Part shown: positions 59,550 to 64,000 of the stretch, piece after piece | Position numbering within the stretch: the first letter of the stretch is position 1 | Layout: the number at the start of each line of letters is the position of its first letter | From: Hypomyces perniciosus | Taxonomy: Eukaryota > Ascomycota > Sordariomycetes > Hypocreales > Hypocreaceae | DNA: 64,000 nt | Reading direction: 5' to 3' | Assembly (NCBI GenBank): GCA_008477525.1 | Contig: SPDT01000004.1 | Span: forward strand, 4,278,001-4,342,000 | Notes under the pieces: model-generated | What the model was told of the DNA's origin: nothing | Databases searched by the model: none | The model's input: the letters and a program-made list of their open reading frames with translations, nothing else | Translations under genes and position numbers: made by a program

Positions 59550-60000
59550 TCATGACGCCCTGATTTGGCAGCCTTTACAGCAGATGCCGGTTTGAACTTG
59601 GTCGATTGCGTCTAAATCACAGTATGGAAAAGCCACCGAGGCCATGGATCGTGAAAGCTCTTCAGAGTAGATAGGCACTCGCAGCCGAGTCGAGCCGCCG
59701 CGCCAAAGGCCCAGAGACTGGAGGGTATTGATTGCGTCGTGCTCAGCGACCACGAAGGCCTTCCAGCCCATGTTTAGCAATGGCCTGGTATTGACGTATC
59801 TGAGATGCAGCCCGTGGAGCGTGGCTATTGACCTGACGGAATTGAAAGCAGGAGGAAATATCCAAACTAAGAATGATTATCGAAATCAACTCAGCAGGAA
59901 GACAGTCGAGATCACCGAGTCCATGGACTGATGAGCTGGTGAAGGGTTCGCGGAGAGAAACCTGAACCAGATCAAGATCGTGTGGATGGGTTCGGACCAA
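59550..60000 (-). pseudogene. F-box protein, frameshifted
   Basis: From 60,000 the minus strand reads GDLDCLPAELISIIILSLDI then SCFQFRQVNSHAPRAASQIR, an F-box, and stops after about 85 codons. An overlapping frame continues with VVAEHDAINTLQSLGLWRGG, SEELSRSMASVAFPYCDLDA and GICCKGC to 59,550. A single frame change near 59,770 would join them. Cys pairs at the end recall fungal F-box proteins. It could be an intron problem, but no good splice pair is visible. Confidence 0.5.
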
Positions 60001-60242
60001 GGCAAGATCGAAATCTAGCCGGTGATAGGCGACAACGCGAAGAATTGCGTCCTACTGGTTCTCACAATTGGATCCCATCGTGCTGTGGAGGTTCCAGAGG
60101 ATCATGAAGGGAGAGAACAAAGCGAGAAAGGCAGAGAATGCAACTAGGCGCCGGAGCGGGTTTGTGGCTGTGGTAAACACCCAACAAGAATCGCTTTTAA
60201 GCTGACTGTTTTTCTGTTCAACATCAGCATCACAGATTCAAA

Positions 60243-61019
60243 ATGGCGACATCAGATCCTCCCCGAATCATCTCTCTGGAAGCGTCCATCTCCGGCAGAG
60301 AAGATTGCTATTATCGGGTTCTGGCTGGGACTCAAGTCAAATATCTTGTTGTCCACGCAAATACTCTCAGCCGCGATGCGTTGGATGATATGCCACTTGA
60401 CTTTACCACGATTCTCCCACCAATTGCCTATGATCGTGATACTTGGAATGTCGTGCACATATCACGCGACGACGCAACCGGGGACCTGAAATCAGAGTTC
60501 TCCCAGCTTGAGCTCGCTGGTGTTAAGAACATCTGGCACACCGAAAAGATCAACTTCCTCGAGCTCGAGAGGGTGGAACAGCTGGGATTGCTCGCCCAAG
60601 AATGCATTTGGAAACGCGATAACAACTCGCCACACAGGCAGTCAATGATTGCCAAAATAGCCCGTTTTGAATGGGAGATTCCTTACATCGAGAAGGAAAC
60701 CAAGGCATACCAACTGCTCCAGGGGGCCGGTATTGGCCCTCGCTTTTTGGGCCATATCCACGAGGAAGGCCGAGTCATTGGGCTTCTGTTGGAGAAGGTC
60801 AAAGGCCGTCATGCTGGCATTGAGGACATGGAGATCTGTCGTGCGGTTCTGGGTCGGCTTCATAAACTGGGCATTCTTCATCGGGACTGCAATCGGTACA
60901 ACTTTGTTATCGGACAGGACAATAAGACTGCCACTCTGATTGACTTTGAGGCATGCACGTTTGGTGCAGATGACGAGAGTGAGATGATGAAGGAAATAGA
61001 AAGCCTGAGGCTTTGTTGA
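60243..61019 (+). CDS. Protein kinase-like fold protein
   Basis: Single-exon, 258 aa. The C-terminal half shows a kinase/aminoglycoside-phosphotransferase-like core: MIAKIARFEWEIPYIEKETK (candidate Lys and Glu), hinge LLLEKVKGRHAG, catalytic loop LHKLGILHRDCNRYNFVIG (HRDxNxxN) and metal site ATLIDFEACTFG (DFE instead of DFG). The N-terminal 120 residues are not recognised. Such short kinase-like proteins are common in fungi, substrates unknown. Confidence 0.72.
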   Translation: MATSDPPRIISLEASISGREDCYYRVLAGTQVKYLVVHANTLSRDALDDMPLDFTTILPPIAYDRDTWNVVHISRDDATGDLKSEFSQLELAGVKNIWHTEKINFLELERVEQLGLLAQECIWKRDNNSPHRQSMIAKIARFEWEIPYIEKETKAYQLLQGAGIGPRFLGHIHEEGRVIGLLLEKVKGRHAGIEDMEICRAVLGRLHKLGILHRDCNRYNFVIGQDNKTATLIDFEACTFGADDESEMMKEIESLRLC

Positions 61020-61941
61020 CTATGAGAGCGATGATCCAAGCGATTAGAGATACAAGCCTCGAGGGTGGCACAGGTACCTGACTTGGCGATTGTAACCACC
61101 AGGTACATTTGGCCATCCAGTACGCAGTAGATATCGGTTGCCCAACTGAATTCAAGGCCAATTGATTCTCGGGGAAATGCTAATTCCAAATATTTGGTGG
61201 CTAATATAAGTTTTAATGAATAGCCTCGGCCCCATATTCAGGCATCATCAGCTGGAATGTTCCTTTGGTGATACTCTTAGTAGTACGAAGTACGGAGTAG
61301 TAGTCGTACAGGTACCTAGTAGTACTACTTACTACTATCTTAGTAGGCAGTCAGTACAGCTGCCCCGCCAAGTAATAGCACTGTCCTGTTGCCACTTTGG
61401 GTCATTGCTCTAGGTACTTCGTAGTACCACTGTTGTTATCGTAATCAAAGGATAATCAAACGGACAGGACAGTCCAACAACCCTCACACCACCAAACGAG
61501 ACGCCACCAGACATTCGCTCTCTCGCTCTCTCACCCTCTCACTCTCTATCGTTCCCGAGTCTCGAACTCGTCGGCAAATGCACAGCTCCGACTCGACTCC
61601 TCCTCACATGCGTGCACATTTTCTCTCCTCCAAACGGCCTCGACGAGTCTTCTCTTCCCCAAAGCCCAAAGGCCAAAGGGTCTGCTGTCACTGCACACTC
61701 TCTGCATCAACAACGACCCATATCCTCACGCTCGCTTCCAGAGTCCAACGAAGAGGCGATCCACGACGCGTACGGCCTGTGAATGCCTGGCTGCAGTAAC
61801 AGGCAGACGCCAGCAGAAGAACCCCTCTGAAAAATAGTCGACACTTCCCCTCCATCGCCACAAACCACCAAATTCACATCTGTCCTTCAGCTCGAAACAT
61901 CGCGCGTCTGACAGCCAACAGTTGCGACTGCCCTCCGGAAA
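61020..61941. other. Intergenic and 5' leader of the RING gene
   Basis: No gene supported. Contains repeated AGTACGAAGTACGGAGTAGTAG-type sequence near 61,270-61,330 and CT-rich sequence near 61,515-61,560, a usual feature of fungal leaders. Confidence 0.45.
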
Positions 61942-63240
61942 ATGTCGCGGGCTGGGGACGATGGGCTCGGGGCGACAAGCGATGACGACCTCATTGAGGT
62001 CCAAGTCTCTCAGACCAGATCGAACGGCAGACGAAACCGACTCGAAGACCTGCTCAATGCGCGGATAGCGCCGTCTCCACGGACCTTTATGAACCTACAG
62101 CTGCCATCTCCAGCTGGTGGCACTCGGCCAGCTGGCAGTAGTAGTAGTAGTAGCGCCCACCATGCGAGGCGACCAACACCCGCAGCACCACAAAACCGAT
62201 CAGCCTCCCAAGGGCCGTCACGAGCACAAACCTCCCAACAACACCCTTCTTCATGGCGTCGCCCTGCCTCGAGACCGCCGCCGCAGGACACGGCGGTTAT
62301 TGACCTTACGGAGGAGCCTGACTCACCCGTTCAACGGCGGCGGATGCCTCCAGGACAGCAGCAGCAGCAGCAACAACATCAACATCAACACCTAAACCAG
62401 CAAAATAATATTGGGAGAAATCCCCGGAGGACAAACTCGCAGCGCATATCCCCCCCGCAGCTGGCAAGGAGCGACAGCACCTTCATGGCCCCGCAAGCCA
62501 GCTTCATCGATCTAACCGCCGACTCTCCCGAAGACGAAGGACGAGCCGTCCCAGACCACTGGCGCTCTGGACGACACCACAGCCACCAACATCACCACCA
62601 TCATCATCATCGACACGTCCGTCCACGCTTAGGCACCGATCAGCTCATCCAGCTTGAGCTTCTCCAGCAACCAGACTTCGCTTCTGTTTTCGGTAGGACC
62701 CTTGCAGGCTTTCTCAACGTGGATTTCATACGCGGTGGCATTCCCCCGCCACCGGGCTCTGAAGCCGCAGCGCGGGAGGATAGTCCTAAGCCGCCCATGG
62801 AGCCTGCTCCGCCTACGAGAGACGGCTTCACCCGCAATACGTGTGCCGACGCCGACCAAGAACAGGTCGTGGTTTGTCCCGCATGCAACGAGGAGCTGGC
62901 GTACGATCCTACAGGGTCAGCAACCCAGACGAAGAAGAGGAAGAGAGCACCTGGCGAGCATCACTTTTGGGCTCTCAAGAAGTGCGGCCATGTAGGTGGA
63001 CCAGCCGCACATTTATTCATTCACGAGTGGAGAGGTGCTGACTGCAAAAAAAAACAAAAGGTCTATTGTGCTGAATGCTTCGAGAACAGGAGGCCCACCA
63101 AGGCGTCTCCCAACGGTGCTGGGTTCCCTGTTCCTGCGGGAAGGATACCTTTCAACTCCCCCAACGAAATCAGATGTGCGGTCGAAGGCTGCGACACAAA
63201 AGTGGCAGCCAAGACGGAATGGATCGGCATCTACCTCTAG
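61942..63240 (+). CDS. RING finger protein with SUMO-interacting motifs (STUbL-like)
   Basis: Probable SUMO-targeted ubiquitin ligase or relative. Two SIM-like motifs, TAVIDLTEEPDSP and ASFIDLTADSPEDE, lie in a low-complexity region with poly-Gln (about residue 140) and poly-His. The C-terminal RING is VVCPACNEELAYDP, KKCGHVYCAECFENRR and IRCAVEGCDTKV, provided a 69-nt intron (62,992-63,060; GTAGGT donor, ACAAAAG acceptor) is removed; this gives 409 aa. The intron is a multiple of three and has no stop, so the unspliced frame (432 aa) is also open but splits the RING after CGH. The family assignment to Slx8/Rfp-type proteins is by architecture only. Confidence 0.75.
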   Translation: MSRAGDDGLGATSDDDLIEVQVSQTRSNGRRNRLEDLLNARIAPSPRTFMNLQLPSPAGGTRPAGSSSSSSAHHARRPTPAAPQNRSASQGPSRAQTSQQHPSSWRRPASRPPPQDTAVIDLTEEPDSPVQRRRMPPGQQQQQQQHQHQHLNQQNNIGRNPRRTNSQRISPPQLARSDSTFMAPQASFIDLTADSPEDEGRAVPDHWRSGRHHSHQHHHHHHHRHVRPRLGTDQLIQLELLQQPDFASVFGRTLAGFLNVDFIRGGIPPPPGSEAAAREDSPKPPMEPAPPTRDGFTRNTCADADQEQVVVCPACNEELAYDPTGSATQTKKRKRAPGEHHFWALKKCGHVGGPAAHLFIHEWRGADCKKKQKVYCAECFENRRPTKASPNGAGFPVPAGRIPFNSPNEIRCAVEGCDTKVAAKTEWIGIYL

Positions 63241-64000
63241 GCCCGCAAAGGGAGGCTCATCACCGTGAATTGGATGAGCACCTGTAGAGAGGGAGACTGG
63301 ACATAATGCATGACAACCCTGGTATGACTTTTGACAGCACACAACAGATGAAAGCTTTTTTGCATTGCAGGCGTTTAGGGGAACACGGCAAAGGGGAAGG
63401 GGACTGGTTAGGGAAAGGGTGGCTGGCTTTCATATAGATGTTAGGACTCGAGCATGACATGAAAGATACCACAAGGGGACTCGGGGCATGGAAAGGGGTC
63501 TGGATCCTTTTTTTTTTCACTTTTCATCTGTCTCTTATCGTTTTGCGTGGAAATGTGTCGCTGATGAGAGTATCTCATGTCGTCCATTTCCCCGTTCGTG
63601 TCGGAGGGTATAATACTTGGCTGGCATAAAGATCCTTGAACACCCTGTAAATCGAGATACAATATCTCTGATGCCAAGGAGGATCGAATTCAGTAGGCCA
63701 CTCTGGGGTGGAAAATACAGCCCAACCCAATCCAAAAAAAAAAAAAAAATACAAATCCTACTCGAAATGGGGAATGATTCTAGGAGCATACATGCACCTC
63801 CCAAAAGCCATGTTATGACCACTGAAAGATAGATGTGCCAAGCGAGTATCTTATTCTCGGTATAACCTCCAGCGAAAGAGACATGCAAACCACATATCCT
63901 ACATCATATCCTGATAAACTTCGTTTCGCTCTGTTTCCATACAATTGACAATTCCGTTGCTCATGAATCCACCAACTCCAAAAACCACCTTGTAATGCAC
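63241..64000. other. Intergenic to the window edge
   Basis: 3' UTR of the RING gene and spacer. Poly-A run at about 63,734-63,749. No gene supported. Confidence 0.4.

Overview
The window comes from a filamentous ascomycete, most likely a Eurotiales mould of the Aspergillus/Penicillium type. Evidence: short (50-135 nt) introns with GTNNGT donors, CTAAC/CTGAC branch sites and CAG/TAG acceptors; intron-bearing tRNA genes; dispersed 5S rRNA genes; AT-rich retroelement islands with C-to-T/G-to-A decay typical of repeat-induced point mutation (RIP); and a recurrent TACGGAGTACTCCGTA palindrome. Exon coordinates were worked out by hand from reading frame and splice signals; family names come from motif recognition, not from a database search.

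Two halves are distinct. Bases 1 to about 38,000 are accessory, repeat-rich and full of broken genes: LINE copies (1-1436; 6496-12405 with a perfect target-site duplication); a cytochrome P450 with a late in-frame stop (1953-3662); relics of an HNH-type protein and of an NRPS-like adenylation domain; a tRNA-Gly; an RIP island with Copia and Gypsy elements and a solo LTR (about 15.9-27.2 kb); a twice-present gene pair (PhyH-type dioxygenase plus F-box gene, tail to tail) in which a different member survives in each copy; two 5S rRNA genes; a KP4-like secreted protein; two retroposed elements with matching ends, one carrying an array of covarying small hairpins; and relics of a GH18 chitinase and an SNF2 ATPase.

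From about 39 kb on, the sequence is ordinary gene-dense core: a KRE2/MNT1-type mannosyltransferase, tRNA-Val, a DUF4604-type protein, cytochrome c oxidase subunit IV (cox4), an Arg-rich unknown protein, a TesB-type acyl-CoA thioesterase, a HAM1/DUF4449-like protein, an unknown nuclear-looking protein, OHCU decarboxylase (urate catabolism), prp19, an F-box relic, a kinase-like protein and a SIM-containing RING protein. The odd locus in this half is 46.6-47.8 kb, where about 140-bp tandem units each carry, on the minus strand, a full set of intron signals.

Most interesting for follow-up: the tandem intron-exon units (46,864-47,620), the covarying hairpin array inside a retroposon (35,292-35,520), the likely sharing of 3' tails between these retroposons and the resident LINE, the two 5S rRNA variants with compensated helix changes, and the reciprocal decay of the duplicated gene pair.
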